Shown in pieces: positions 20,617 to 32,572 of a DNA stretch of 64,000 nucleotides. How positions within the stretch are numbered: the stretch's first letter is position 1; each line of letters starts with the position of its first letter. Origin of the DNA: Ophiostoma sp. CBS 140.51 (taxonomy: Eukaryota; Ascomycota; Sordariomycetes; Ophiostomatales; Ophiostomataceae); assembly GCA_029298735.1 (NCBI GenBank), contig JANSLP010000011.1, forward strand, positions 124,001 to 188,000, in the 5' to 3' direction. A program made the position numbers and the translations under genes. The notes under the pieces were generated by a model. It saw only the letters and a list, made by a program, of their open reading frames with translations. It was not told where the DNA came from and did not search any database.

Positions 20617-22792
20617 GGTTGCGGATGCAGTGGACCGGGTTGTTGGGTGGTCCTCGATTCGATTTGTTGTCAAATAAAGTCTATGTAATCCGATTTAATT
20701 CGAGGAAATCATTGATCTCTTTTTTTCGAAAAAGAAGACAGTCGAGAATCGATTGCTGGCGATGATAGAAAACGAGAGTAAGAGCGAACGATATTTTTCA
20801 CAGAATAAACGAGTGTCGTAAAAGGTGATTGAGATGTGGCGGCGGGTCGTGGGAATGGTCGTTGTTGGAAAAGACGGCGATCAACGACGAAGAAGCGAGG
20901 GAGGAAATTGACCGTTCAGGGGCGCGACCACAGGCGGATAGGAAGGGAGGCGGAAGGGAGGGCCTTTTCCTAGAGAAGAGTCGATGATAGAAGAAGGGAG
21001 ATGCGTCGATTGCACCACGAATAAAGAGCGAAGGGCGGGGGGAGGATGAGAAAATACAAGAAGAGGAAGAGAAGAAAACAAGATGGGGGGATGAGGGTTG
21101 GTGATGGGGGAAAACGAGAGGAAGTGGACGATGACGAGAGGAAAAAGGAGGAAAGAGAAGATGGACCGCCTCCTTCCTGTTTTTCCTTTGTGGTATGGTG
21201 GTTGGCGTGTGTGTCGCTGGCAGTGGCAGGAGCGAGGGGGGGTGTGAGAGTGGGAATGACTGGGAAAAGGGCCAAAGAGGGCGAGAGCGAGGGAAAAAGC
21301 AAGGACGGGGGGCCGGGGCAGGACCGACAGAAGCAAACAGGAAAGGCCGGGACCAGAGAAAAAGGTGGAGGCCAGTATCTTACGAAGCCCAAGAGGCCCG
21401 TAGCTACTTCTGGATTGGGACGAACAGTGTTGTAGTGAGGGTGCTGGCGCTCGTACATGTACTCGGGCGGAGGAGGTGACGCTCACGAAGCAGGTGCAGG
21501 TGAGGTGCAGGTGGTGAGGACCCAAAAGAAGCAGGCACAAAAAACACCAAAAGACACCAAAGACACCAGAAAATCTGGGACGAGCAGGGGCAGCGGGAGC
21601 GACAAGGGGCGTGGGCGCATCCATGCAAGGACAAATGAGAGCGCGGGAAAGAGGGGGTGCCAGGGGCGTGTCAATAGAGATCACACTGCTGCAACAGGGG
21701 AGGAAGGGGCGACTGTCGCTGAGAAAACGAGGAACAGCGTTGGCAGGTGCTGTTGGACGGCGGTTGGACACCTGTAATGCGTCGTAAAATACAGGGCAAT
21801 GCGCACTGGGTTCCCCTGAAGCCCCTGGGGTTGGCGGTTGTTAGCACTGCATATCGCTATCAACGGTGCCCGAGAAGTTTCCACACGCACGGTGGGCATG
21901 GAGGCCGGGGTACATGCCACTTGAGCAGTTGGCATTGAACTAGGCAGGTACCAAGCACAGTGTGCATATTTATGGAAGGTACAGTCTTCACAAAGATGTA
22001 CATTGACTATATATTCTAGAGAAGAGGTACCTCTGAGTACCTCACCTAATCTCCCACACTGTGTCACCTCGTATTGAAAGAGGAATCAAATTCGACGCCG
22101 AGCCAGCCGTCGGTCGATGGGCCTCGCATGGAATTTTTGGGTCTTCATTTTGCATTGCATCTCGTCCGCGTGTTGTTCTTCAATCCATTCGTGTTGTGTA
22201 TGCCGTGTCGACGACAATGGTCGCTGTCTTCGCCGTATTTCAACGGCGGCGCCTTGGATTAAAAGATATTTTTGTCCCAATATTCGCTACTCTTTCCTTG
22301 TTCGTATTGCGGTCGCTGACGAAGAACCGTCTGACGTTACGGGCATTCGATGACAGCCGCACGTCTTGGAAGGGTGTGTCGGTCCTGCCTCGTCTTTATT
22401 GTTCTTTTGTTCTTCCTGGTTGCGCTTTCCCTGTTTGTCTTGCCACCGTGCGACCAGCTTTCATCGATCGCTCTTTCTTCATTCAGGTCCTTTTCAAGGC
22501 CTTTCATACTTTCACACGCAAATCACTGCGGTTGCGTGTATGACCCTCTTTTTTTCCTCTTTCCCTCGTTTTTCCTTGCGTTCTTTGTTTCTTAATTTAG
22601 ATGCCAGTGTCGCGCGGGTTTTGTGTCTAGGCCAGACCTGGGCTCATGGACCTGCTGCTGGCCCCAAGGACCTGTTCTTCTCTTCATCTTGGCGCCTTGG
22701 CTTTTCGTGAATTTCGTGGGCTCTTGTGGACTCTATTTGTGCCCAGGTCGGCTTGGCCAATTCTTCTGATCTCTTTCACCACAGTTGTTGGC

Positions 22793-22840
22793 TCTTTCCC
22801 TCTTTCCCTCTTTCCCTCTTTCCCTCTTTCCCTCTTTCCC
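22793..22840. repeat. Octamer tandem repeat of CCCTCTTT type
   Basis: About five to six head-to-tail copies of CCCTCTTT in a pyrimidine-rich spacer. It has the same period as the GTTTTATC array at 10.9 kb but an unrelated unit. Confidence 0.85.
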
Positions 22841-23395
22841 CTATTTGGGTGGTCCAGGCCCACTTTAGGATGAATTTCACCCCTGAGCGCAGTGGGGAAG
22901 GAACGCTCGCTCCCCCCCAAGAAGTGAAAAATAAGAAGCGACGAAGGGCTGCATAGCACCAAAAACAACGGTGTAAAGTGGTAAAATGAAGAGTGAAATG
23001 CGATGAAAACACTGGAGAAGCACGGTGCCCGGCAGGAGCAAAGCGTGTGGGGAGGAGAGAAAGAGGAAAGGTGCAAGGGACGCGCGCACGATTCGTATTC
23101 CATGTCTTTCTCAGAGTGTGTATGTATTCCACAGGCAAGAGCGACGTAGCACAGTGCTTTATGCAAGAGACACTGTCTTCTTGGGGGCACTTAATACGAG
23201 ATTGCTCCGTATAAATTCTCATGTCGCATGCAGGTGCCCGGAGTACGAGAAAACGGTACGCGCGAACACGAAGCAAATGCGCTAAAATGTGCTCTCTGGG
23301 GCGCACCTTCCTCACTACTCAGGATGATCAGGGGAATGGAAGCCCAAAAAGAATCCAAAATACGGGGAAAGCGCGTCGCAACGAAGGAAAACAAA

Positions 23396-23602
23396 ATGAA
23401 GCTTTTCTTCTCTCGTTCTCTTTCCATCCTCTTCGTCCTCTCCATTTCTTGCACTGCCACCGCCGGCTCGTCTCCTCTTGTTTGGGTATCGTTTGGAACA
23501 GACGAAAGAGACGAAATGGCTGGCACCTTCTCTTGTCTGCCCCCTTGTTTAGCCAGATTCAGTATCGGTCATCTTGAAACGCGGCGAAGAAACCGACGCT
23601 GA
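23396..23602 (+). CDS. Possible small secreted peptide (weak)
   Basis: A 68-codon frame from an ATG in an A-rich context (ACAAAATG). It starts MKLFFSRSLSILFVLSISCT followed by ATAG, a textbook hydrophobic signal sequence with an Ala-rich cleavage site. The short mature part contains a CLPPC pair and ends in RRRNRR. No homology is recognised. The surrounding DNA is low-complexity, so a chance frame is quite possible. Listed because a signal peptide plus cysteines is the typical look of a small secreted fungal protein. Confidence 0.15.
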   Translation: MKLFFSRSLSILFVLSISCTATAGSSPLVWVSFGTDERDEMAGTFSCLPPCLARFSIGHLETRRRNRR

Positions 23603-26340
23603 GGCCCAAGAGCACGATGGTACTCAGCAACAGCGGAGAAGACATCGATATGGGACATTTCTCCTGTGTATAACAGGCGCTGAGGCTTGCACAGGACGCT
23701 GTGTAAGGTGGCCCAGCCTCCGCAGCACCAGCCCACCGTTGTAGCCAAGATCCATTGGCTGGCTCTCTGCCTTTCTGTCGTCACTATTTTGCAGCGTTGC
23801 AAAAAAGGGGGCGTGTCGGACAAAATACCAAAATATCAAGACTCCAAGACCACCAAGACCACCAAGACCACCAAGAGGCCAAGAGGGTTCAGAGTGTGCG
23901 GGATGGCGGCGGAGAGTGAGGTGAGTGAGGGGCCCTCGTTCGCTTCTTGCCTGTCTTAAAACATTAATTGTCAGAGGCCAGCGACCATGCAGCAAGCAGC
24001 ACTCAAAAGACACAATAAAGCACCAGAAGAGACACGAGAGCATGAGCACAAGACACCAAGACCCGGCCAAGCAAAGAGGTGAGCACTTGGCTGCAAGAGA
24101 TGCTCCAAGAGATACCAAAAGACCGTGTTGAAGTGTTGCGTGTGTTTACATGTGCTCCATCAAAAAAAGAACACAAACACAAATCGCAATCTTAGCTGCA
24201 CAGCCACGCTACCTGTTCCGAACGAAAGGGGGGTGAGAGAGCAACACCAACAAATGGGAACCAGTGAGAACGCCAGGAGCCAATCACAATACGGCAACGA
24301 CGACTACAAGCCAGCCTGCACTCAATTTACAAAGTGTATGCATGATACAGAGTGACAAAGATGTGAAAGGGTCAATTGACCAACGACAAAGACAGCGTGA
24401 CGGATTGAGACAAGAACGACAGGCAACACGAGCCCCTTCAACCAGAGAAAAGGGTTAACGACGCCCGACGACGGACATGAATCGACACATGGGCATTGAG
24501 GATGGGAAATGAAAGAATGAGGCTGGACAAAAAGGTCCAGGGAACGTCCAGTGAAAATCTGTGGTCGATGTCGTCTGCCGGCCCTGACTGGAATGTGAAG
24601 CTGGAGCGGCTGGCCGGGCAAAAGGTCAAAACAGGACAAAATTCGAAGGAACTCACCAAAGGAACTCGCCAAAGGAACTGGGGCTGGCCCGCATTACGCA
24701 AGAGGTGCATTCGGATTCCGTCCGTTGCGCGTGCTCCATACAAACGTGCCCTACGACATTCAAATACAAGCGTATTCGAAGCACGGTATGGATGCCGAAG
24801 CCCATCTCGAAAGTGATGATAGGCGGTTGGAGATGCCAGTCAGGGCCGCATTATGGAGCACCTTTCTCGACAAACTCGATCTCTACTGAGTAGTGGCCAT
24901 CTCGGTCTTGAGAAGGAGGCTGAGGCCTGACCCAGTCAATAAGAAATGACAAGATGACAGTGCCGTTGCACCTTTACGATCCCATTTACGCCCGGCAAGG
25001 GTTCAAAAGGGAATGATGAAGCGGGGAGAAAGGGGGAGAAGATATCGGAGAAGAGGCTAGAACTGAGACTCTGGAAGACAACTTGGACGCCGAACATCAT
25101 ATCTTGGCCATCTGCAACCAAAGCTGTGTTTGGGGTCCCTCGCCGATGTGATGCGTTCGTTCTCTTTGAGTTTCTCTTGGGTGCATCGCCGGTCGGATCC
25201 CGTGCTGTCCGATCCAGGTAAAAGGTAAAATGGCACACGCTCCAACAGAAGAAGCCAAGGCAGCATGTGTTCTGTTACAAAAATATAATTAAAGTTGTCA
25301 GAGAGAAGCACAACGATAAAGAAAAACAAGGTTTAAACGCAGGGTCGCAGGGCCCAGACGATCGATAAAGATAGAGTATTGTGGTAGGTTAATAAGTGTG
25401 AGAGAAGGAAAGAAAGTTCTCAGGGACGAGACAGCCGAATCAGAAACAAACGAGGGGAGTGCGCAAGGGAGCCCTTCACGATCATCAAACACGCACTCTC
25501 TTTGGCGAGGGAGGGCAGGAGGGGATCCGGCCGCATCTGGGCCCAGCCATCCATGGAGAGTGTGACCGTGGTCATGAGGAGCAGAAGAAAATAAAGATAG
25601 AGAATAAAGAAAAGGAAAATACGACGTAGACATTTATGGTTATGGTTGATCTACGAAGCTGTGGGCGAGCCCCGAAGCTCGTAACCAACTTGCTTTTCGT
25701 TTTCTCTCTATTCTTTTCATTATCTCTTCTTCTTTCTATCTTTTTCTGCTTGCACTTATTTTTTGACGATGTGTAGCTGTGTATATCCCAAACAGCAAAA
25801 GGGGGGCCGGCTCCCTGTTTTGAAACAGCACGGAACAACTCAACAGGGGCGTGCAACTTTTGCCGCCTTTGCCCATTTGCTGTAGTTTGCACCCATTGTG
25901 TATGCAGTCTGCAAGACGGGAGGAAGGCACGGTAGTACGTTCGTTAATGTGCAATCTATTCAGTCGTTTAATCTATTCGATAGTGAGGCGTGTGCAGAAG
26001 AACTGAAGAGGAGGATCACGAAGGTGACGGAATAAAGAAAGGCCAAGCCGGAAGGATCGACGACGGATTGCCTTGTGTTTGCTGCCAGAGCTTCTTTGTA
26101 ATATATTTTGCTGTCAAAAAGGTCGCTATCTATGTAGTTCGCGGGGCGAGGCGAGCGGGACAAGCAAGATAAATGGATGACGCAAAGACGGGACGGATGC
26201 GCAATATCGACGAATTGGCGATGCCTTCTTTTTGGTGGAGATAATCCTGCTCCATCAACAACAATCTATCGCCCCAGGAGATGGGGTCACTGTAATACTG
26301 GTCGTGAGGACGTCATGTTCTTGGATGTTGGATTCGTACG

Positions 26341-26437
26341 AAAGGGGTTTTAAAAAAAAAAACGTGTAAGAAAGTAAATATTCAAATGTGCGCATATGTA
26401 TACAAAATAAGATTTTTCTTTAAAAAAAAACCCCTTT
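26341..26437. repeat. AT-rich inverted repeat 3' of the DUF3433 gene
   Basis: AAAGGGGTTTT at 26341-26351 is the exact reverse complement of AAAACCCCTTT at 26427-26437, separated by 75 bases of AT-rich DNA with long A runs. It lies about 250 bases past the stop of the minus-strand DUF3433 gene, so it could fall in or near its 3' UTR. It has no coding content or visible target-site duplication. Confidence 0.6.
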
Positions 26438-26682
26438 AAAATTTTTTTGTTGATCCACGAATAAATACATCATAAATTCAAAAGACCACAAAATTCAGCT
26501 CAAATAGTAGATTATCCTACATACTCTATATGTGAGATAAATTCAAGCTATGCCATGTCCACCACATGCTCCTGGATATCATTTCAACGCCCGTTTGTTC
26601 GGGACCATTTCCATTTCCATAAAATCAAAACGCCTGTAGATAATAACATAAATGGCAACAACAGCCTGCCCACGCATTCAGC

Positions 26683-29600
26683 CTATAACCACTCCTCAGG
26701 CTGCTCGTTCCATGGCTTGTTGCTTCGCGAGTAGTCGTAGCCCAGTTTGTAGCTGCTCATCAGCTCCTCCTGGTCCACACCACAGTGCGTCTTTCCGTCG
26801 CGGCCCTCAAACCAGCCCAGACCGTACTTGTGGCCCTCCTTCTCGAGCTTGACCAGCATCTCGGCGTTGCTGCTCTTGCTCGTGCCCACAAAGTTCCACA
26901 GCATCTTGCTCTGGTGGATGTAGGCCAACACCGACGCGATCGTGTTGGGCTGCCGCGGCAGGAAGGGACGACGCCGCCGAATAAACGCGACTGTGGCAAC
27001 AATGCTCATGTATGACAGGATGAACGATACAAGGCTGAGTGTAAGCCAAAAAGACAGAGCCGTCTCTTCGCCACTGTCCGCATCAGCATCGGCCGTGGTC
27101 GACGACGTTCCCTTACCGATAAAGTCGTGGCCCTCAACGGTCGCCAGAGACGTCACCAAGACAGTTAAGACTTCCGTCATGACCGTGCCGAATCCAACAA
27201 AGAACACCAGGTAGTGGCCGTTCTTGAGCGCCTGCAGCGCCACCCACAAAAAGGGCATTGCTGTGTAGTCGAGTGTCAGCGTCTTGGCGGGTGCGTGCCG
27301 TCGCCACAGAATGTAGTACGGCTCCATCATGCGCACTGACGTCTCCAGACCACCCCAGCCCAGCTTGATCGTGACGGCCAATGCCGTCAACAGCCAGGCC
27401 GCCTTGTCAGTGAGCACGTTGGCCGGCGTAAAGAGCACAATAGGGATCAACGCGGCAAACAGCAGGATGCCCGCAATGTAGGGGATGCAGCCCCGGGCGC
27501 GTAGCATCAGCGGGTGCGGGCTCTCTGACATATGGCTGTCAAACTCCTTGTACCGCTCGCGCTCAGCCAGTGAGACTGGGTTTTCGTCGTCGGGCGCGAG
27601 TGACGAGTTGCGCAGCACGTAGCGGTGGTCCTTGAGCTGGTTGTGGATATCCTTGTGCGTGGCCAGGTCCATGCCCTTGAAGTCGGTCATGATATGACTG
27701 ACAACAGCCATGGACGCAAGACCGGCAATGCCCTTGACGTCCGACATGAGGCCCGAGCGCCGCCGCTGCAGCAGATAGAACAGCACACAGCCCAGTGCAG
27801 CAATCACAAAGAGGACAACAGTCAGGAACCGCGACCATACAGCGCTGATGACTACCTGCTTCTCGCCCTGGGGGTCAGCCAGGCGGGTAGCCCGGTTCGG
27901 TGTCAGCACAATGGCCGCGGCACCCAGCGTCGGCACCAAAGACACGGCAAGCAGCGATGCAATGGACGACACGGCCACTGCATAATGCTTGCAATACAGT
28001 GCACGGAAGGGACGGAAGAAGGTAAAGTACGTCACGTAGTCCACGTTAATAGACTCGTCCGCCACAGCACCGTTATCCTTGCTCATCTGGTAGAACGCCT
28101 CGAGACGCTTGACCTCGAAATCAGTGATCTGCCACAGCACACCGAATGTGACTGCTACAATGGTAGGTGCGAACTTGACAGTGAAGTAAAGTCCACCGTG
28201 AATTTCGGTGGGGGAGTTAAATTTGACTAACGGCCGCTTCAGTGACATGCGGTAGATGAGTTCCTGTGCCACACCGAGCAGGATCGACAGCAGGATAAGG
28301 GCGATAAGGTATGGCGGGCGCATCGAAAAGGGACGCCAGTTGGGCTGTGGGTAAAACACCTGCGTCTTCTGTGTGCCACCTCTGGTTGCCATGCGTATCG
28401 GGATGGACGACTGTCGCCGATTCGCCTTGCTCATGCCACCGGCAAGCGGATCTGGTCCCTCAGGGCCTGACATGACGCTCAAGTCGACCTTGGAGCCGAC
28501 GTTGGGGATTTCGGAAACATCTTGGGTGATGTCGTCGCTAAGGTCGCGACTATGTAATGGTTCGTGGTCCTGGGCGGCAGTGGTGTCCTCCTCGTCCTCT
28601 TCCATAATGACTTCGACGATTTCACCACGTCGGTTGGCCTCGCTTTGCGCGAGTGCCCGCACGGTGCCCTGCCGGGAAAGCTGGCTCGGGCTGATGGGTG
28701 AGCCGGCGGTCGGCGTAAGTGGCGTGGATGCCGATGCAGATGCTGCCGATGTGGACGTCCATCTTCTAGACAACGTCCGACGTAGCGATGTCCCGCGATC
28801 TGATCCGAACATCGACGTGGGGCTGGAGAGCAGGTCTGACTCCTTAAGCTTCGTACCTGGCTCAAAGCCCGCTCCGAGGCCCATGGTAAGTTTGCCTTGG
28901 GCCTCTTGTTCGTGGAGGCGCTTGATAAACGCCTCGTCCTGGCCCGTTGTCGGGCCGAAGAAGCTCGACAGGTCTACGGGGACACTACCGGCCGAAATGC
29001 CACCTGCACTCCTTGGTGGCGCACCTTCGTCCCCGTTCTCCAGGTCATGCTCGGCGAGGCGCGAATATGGCTTGGACGAGGTCGGCGACGTGCTGATAGG
29101 TGCCGCGTTCTGGACTAGGCTGGTCATATCGATGCTCTCACGACTGTCGTACGGACCCTCTTCCATAATGGTGCTATGTGTCGAGTCGACGCGGCGCGTG
29201 CTCTGCCTCCGGCCAGTAAACATATTGCTGAGCCGGCGGGTGATCGTAGCGCCAGCCGCTGGAGGTGCGGACCATGCGCCATAGCCGGAGTTGTAAGTAG
29301 AATACGGGGCTGGCTCAGACGGGGCCGCGGCCATCGCCCACCCTCCGCCACCACTGGCTCCGCCAACCTGTGTTGTTGGTGGAAGACCTGTATACTGCAG
29401 AACTGGTGGTACTGTCGAGATCGGTGCTGGTGGTACTGGAGTCGACACGGTTGCGGCCGGCATGGTTGTGGCAGGAATTGTGGTTGGTGGGGCGGCGGTC
29501 GTTATTGGTACCCTTGTGTAAGCGTTGAGAGACTCATCGTAGATGAGCGAGTCGAGCGACACAAGCGACTCGCGACCGCGCAATGTCGGCTGCGGGTCGT

Positions 29601-29889
29601 ACGGCGACGGCGCAGCCGCCTGCTGCTGCTGGTACTGTTGCGGCGGGGCGCCATATTGCGCTCCCTGCTGTTGGTTGTAGTTGTCATAGTTGTCGTAGTC
29701 GGCAATGTCCGAGAGGATGGAGATGCGATGGCTGATTGTGTCTTGCGATCCTTGAGACGGGTTCAGAGGAGGACGAGTAGGAGGCCCGTTGTTGGGAGTT
29801 GCGGACCCGGAGGAGGCCATAGAGACGGAAGTGGAGGACGGGGCGGGAGGAGGAGCGCCCGGGGCCCACTCGGAGCCGTACGGATCCAT
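26683..29889 (-). CDS. DUF3433-domain multi-span membrane protein
   Basis: A 1068-residue single-exon frame with an ATG at 29889 (MDPYGSEWAPGAPPP). Residues 1-515 are disordered and rich in Pro, Ser and Gln, with a SRRWTSTSAASASAS-like region near 380. From ~520 the protein becomes hydrophobic: RPPYLIALILLSILLG, then FAPTIVAVTFGVLWQITDFEVKRLEAFYQ spread over the next helices, which is the signature of Pfam DUF3433. A second similar module starts near ~800 (IPYIAGILLFAALIPIV) and ends with FILSYMSIVATVAFIRRR and a soluble tail. Two DUF3433 modules in one protein are usual in Pezizomycotina. The molecular function is unknown, and some database entries carry misleading enzyme names. The 5' side has pyrimidine-rich leader DNA on the coding strand and a possible upstream exon near 30.5-30.8 kb (see findings). 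Confidence 0.85.
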   Translation of the reverse strand: MDPYGSEWAPGAPPPAPSSTSVSMASSGSATPNNGPPTRPPLNPSQGSQDTISHRISILSDIADYDNYDNYNQQQGAQYGAPPQQYQQQQAAAPSPYDPQPTLRGRESLVSLDSLIYDESLNAYTRVPITTAAPPTTIPATTMPAATVSTPVPPAPISTVPPVLQYTGLPPTTQVGGASGGGGWAMAAAPSEPAPYSTYNSGYGAWSAPPAAGATITRRLSNMFTGRRQSTRRVDSTHSTIMEEGPYDSRESIDMTSLVQNAAPISTSPTSSKPYSRLAEHDLENGDEGAPPRSAGGISAGSVPVDLSSFFGPTTGQDEAFIKRLHEQEAQGKLTMGLGAGFEPGTKLKESDLLSSPTSMFGSDRGTSLRRTLSRRWTSTSAASASASTPLTPTAGSPISPSQLSRQGTVRALAQSEANRRGEIVEVIMEEDEEDTTAAQDHEPLHSRDLSDDITQDVSEIPNVGSKVDLSVMSGPEGPDPLAGGMSKANRRQSSIPIRMATRGGTQKTQVFYPQPNWRPFSMRPPYLIALILLSILLGVAQELIYRMSLKRPLVKFNSPTEIHGGLYFTVKFAPTIVAVTFGVLWQITDFEVKRLEAFYQMSKDNGAVADESINVDYVTYFTFFRPFRALYCKHYAVAVSSIASLLAVSLVPTLGAAAIVLTPNRATRLADPQGEKQVVISAVWSRFLTVVLFVIAALGCVLFYLLQRRRSGLMSDVKGIAGLASMAVVSHIMTDFKGMDLATHKDIHNQLKDHRYVLRNSSLAPDDENPVSLAERERYKEFDSHMSESPHPLMLRARGCIPYIAGILLFAALIPIVLFTPANVLTDKAAWLLTALAVTIKLGWGGLETSVRMMEPYYILWRRHAPAKTLTLDYTAMPFLWVALQALKNGHYLVFFVGFGTVMTEVLTVLVTSLATVEGHDFIGKGTSSTTADADADSGEETALSFWLTLSLVSFILSYMSIVATVAFIRRRRPFLPRQPNTIASVLAYIHQSKMLWNFVGTSKSSNAEMLVKLEKEGHKYGLGWFEGRDGKTHCGVDQEELMSSYKLGYDYSRSNKPWNEQPEEWL

Positions 29890-32572
29890 GGTCTCTTATG
29901 CGCACATGGTATGAGGGAGGAGAGGAAGTGGAGAGGCGTAGGAAGAGCGGAGGAAGAGAGGATGCGCCAAGGTGCGCAGGATGGCGAAGGAGGTGGTTTG
30001 GTACAGACAGAGCTGGCAAAGCAGCAAACGAGAGAGATCGGCGCAAAGCCAACGAGAGCTGTAAACGGCTGTTGTCTTGCCTGTGAAGCTATCGGGGCTC
30101 TTTGTGTTTGCTGGTTTACTAAGGCAGGCGCATGAGATCAAGAAGAGTCGTCGGGAGGGACCGCGCGAGAACAGAACAGAACAGGATGGAATGTTGACGA
30201 GACGGCGCAAATACGGACGGAGGATGTGCCTGAAACGAGCGGCTTGCTGCTTTCCCCTTTTGCTGCGCTGTGGTTGGCGTGGAACGGGATCTTCAGGCAG
30301 TCGAGATCCGCGGCGGCAGCAACGTGAGATAGTAGCAGAGGAAGGATGCAAGAAAGAAAGAAAACGAGGAACACGAGAGAAACGAGAAAACGAGAGAACG
30401 AGAGAACGAGAGAACGAGCGTCGAGAAACGGATGAAGAAAGAAGAAAAGCGGCTGAAGTGAGGAAGTGAGAACGATTGAATAAGAGAAAAAGGTAAAATC
30501 TAAAAACAGCTACCTGCAAGACAAAGAAGAGCGATCGCCAGGTCTTCAGGTCTGAAAAAGGTAGGCTAGCCGGCTCTGACGAGGCGACAAGAGGTGAGGA
30601 AATGGACTGGGACTGGACCAGGGGTAGGGTATCCGCACTTTCATAGACCGGAGACCCTTCGTTGAGGAGGGGGAAATCCTTCAGCGCGCGGACGCCGACG
30701 ACGCCAAAACCCAGGCGCGAGGGACGATTGGAGACGATGGGGCCGCTGGGATGGCTCGTGGTTCTGCTGGCCACGCACGCAGGCCGTCTGTGGTTGCAGC
30801 GGCGATGTGGTGGGATGGGACGATATTAGACGCGACGGTGAGGAGGGTAAGAAAATTGAAAATTAGGGGGAGAGAAGGAGAGACGACAATTTGAGGGGAT
30901 AAAAGGACAAGAGACAACAGACGAGAGACGAGCAAAGAACGAAGCGGGAGGTCAACGGCAGGAGCTGGGGGCGGGTAGCGCTGGAGAAAGGGAAAGCACG
31001 AGCGGAAAGGGGGAAAGCGCGACAAGGCTGAAGTGCCCACCCACGAGTGTTTAACGTGCGCACAGCGCTGGGGAAGGAAGGCACGATGACAGAGAAAGCC
31101 GTCGCAACTGCCCTGGAGCTGTCAGACTGTAGACTGCACCTTCCGTATGATTGTAATGAGGGCTCGTACTCGCAAAAAGGAGCAACAATGGCAGGAGCGT
31201 CCCGAGTGTGTGAGTTAATATGGATGCCGCGAGTTGTCTACAAGGGGATTACGAGGCAAGCACATCCTGGCACGCCTTCCCAGTTAAGATAACGACCACC
31301 GCACCGAGCACGAAATATGCACTTTTTGCAGAAACATGCAAAACGGCCCAGAGAGAGAAAACAGCGGTTCTCGCGATCGAGAAAGATCGCTGAAACGCAA
31401 CAGTCAACACGGCGGCACACACAAACCGAAAGCTGAATGAAGCGGCTCTGTCGTGTTGTCAAACACGCTCCCATAAGTTGCAAGCCATTGGACAAAATGG
31501 GCGCCCAGCGGGAGGCCTACGACAACGGCGGCCCTAAGGCAAGCGCTAGCGCACGACATATGACAGATTAGGAAGGGACGAGGGGGAACGAAAGGGGACT
31601 GGGCAGGAACTGGGCAGGTACGAACTAGGGACTGGCCAAGGGGACTGGCTCGACTGGGCAGCTCTTGCCCATCCTGCGCAGTGCGATGAGAAAAACGAAA
31701 AACAAAAACGAGGGCAGGCACGACACGGCGCCTGGGAAGAAGCAGTGGGCTCTGGGTGGAGCACCTATTTGTCCCCTGCTGACGACCTGGGATGACCCAA
31801 TCATAGGCAGCATGGCAAACTTCGGTGGCTCTGGTCGACTGGCCCAGCTCTTTCACTTGTACTGTCTTGTCTTTTGTTGCACCTCCTGCATCTGCTTGCA
31901 TTATTGGGTGCATTTGGGTGGTGCATTGTTTGCTGCAAGGTGTGCTGCCAAGTCTAAATTTAGGCGGGCTGTGCTCCTTCCCTCCCAAAGATCAAAGACA
32001 ACGACGCACGACGCACACACTTTGACCGAGGGCATGGAGCGCTCCTGCTGTGTGTGAGACTGCGAGTTGCACATGCGTGAGCCGTTCCTGGAAGGAACTC
32101 GTGTAAGGAAAGAGCGGCCACCAAAAGACGACGTCTGCCCTACGAGCGACTTCCTGAACTAGGTAATTTTGTGCTCAACTCTATCTCGCGTCTGTTTTGT
32201 GCATTTTGCACTCTGCACTTTTGTTTTCGATTATCTCCCACCCCGGTTCAGGATTGCCGTGTTTTTATATGTTTCTATTCCTGTTGCAATGCAACGCCGT
32301 TTTCTTTTACGAGGCTCTCGAAAAGGTATGGTACCACTGCATGGCCCCCATCGGACTAACGTCAACGTCACGGTTGTTGTCTTTTTTCGTTTGTCGTCCT
32401 TTTTTCGTCCGTTTTTGTTTTGACATCTGCGTTCTAATTTGGGAAAAATAAATCATATCGTTGCTTTTGATATTCTGTCTGCCCTCGCTTTTTGTGTTCG
32501 CTCACCGATTTTTGATAGTAGAACCTCCTTTTCTCTGTTCTCCTACCTCCCACCTCCAGCCACCTCCCGCGC
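29890..32572. other. 2.7 kb intergenic region upstream of the DUF3433 gene
   Basis: On the minus strand 29.9-31.0 kb is pyrimidine-rich leader-type DNA with an ACGAGAGA-type octamer repeat near 30377-30418 (plus-strand reading). A frame at about 30508-30774 (-) has coding-like codon use and is discussed in the findings. The remainder (31.0-32.5 kb) shows no gene and includes the 3' flank of the ACT-domain gene. Confidence 0.5.

Larger units (their letters stand above)
20617..26682. other. 6 kb intergenic region with strand-skewed DNA and repeats
   Basis: The part next to the Flc-like start (20.7-21.7 kb) is polypurine on plus, hence polypyrimidine on the Flc-coding strand, and looks like promoter and leader DNA. 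Further features are a CCCTCTTT-type octamer repeat at about 22793-22840, an (ACCACCAAG)-type 9-bp repeat at about 23848-23876, and an AT-rich patch at 26340-26560 with an 11-bp inverted repeat. One short ATG frame with a secretion-signal-like start (23396-23602) is listed separately. Other frames here read as composition-driven noise. Confidence 0.55.

Noticed and set aside
20881..21771. 296-codon frame on minus upstream of the Flc-like gene
   Set aside because: Translation is Pro/Ser/Leu/His-rich from polypyrimidine DNA and starts from no supported ATG with any domain. Better explained as promoter and leader.
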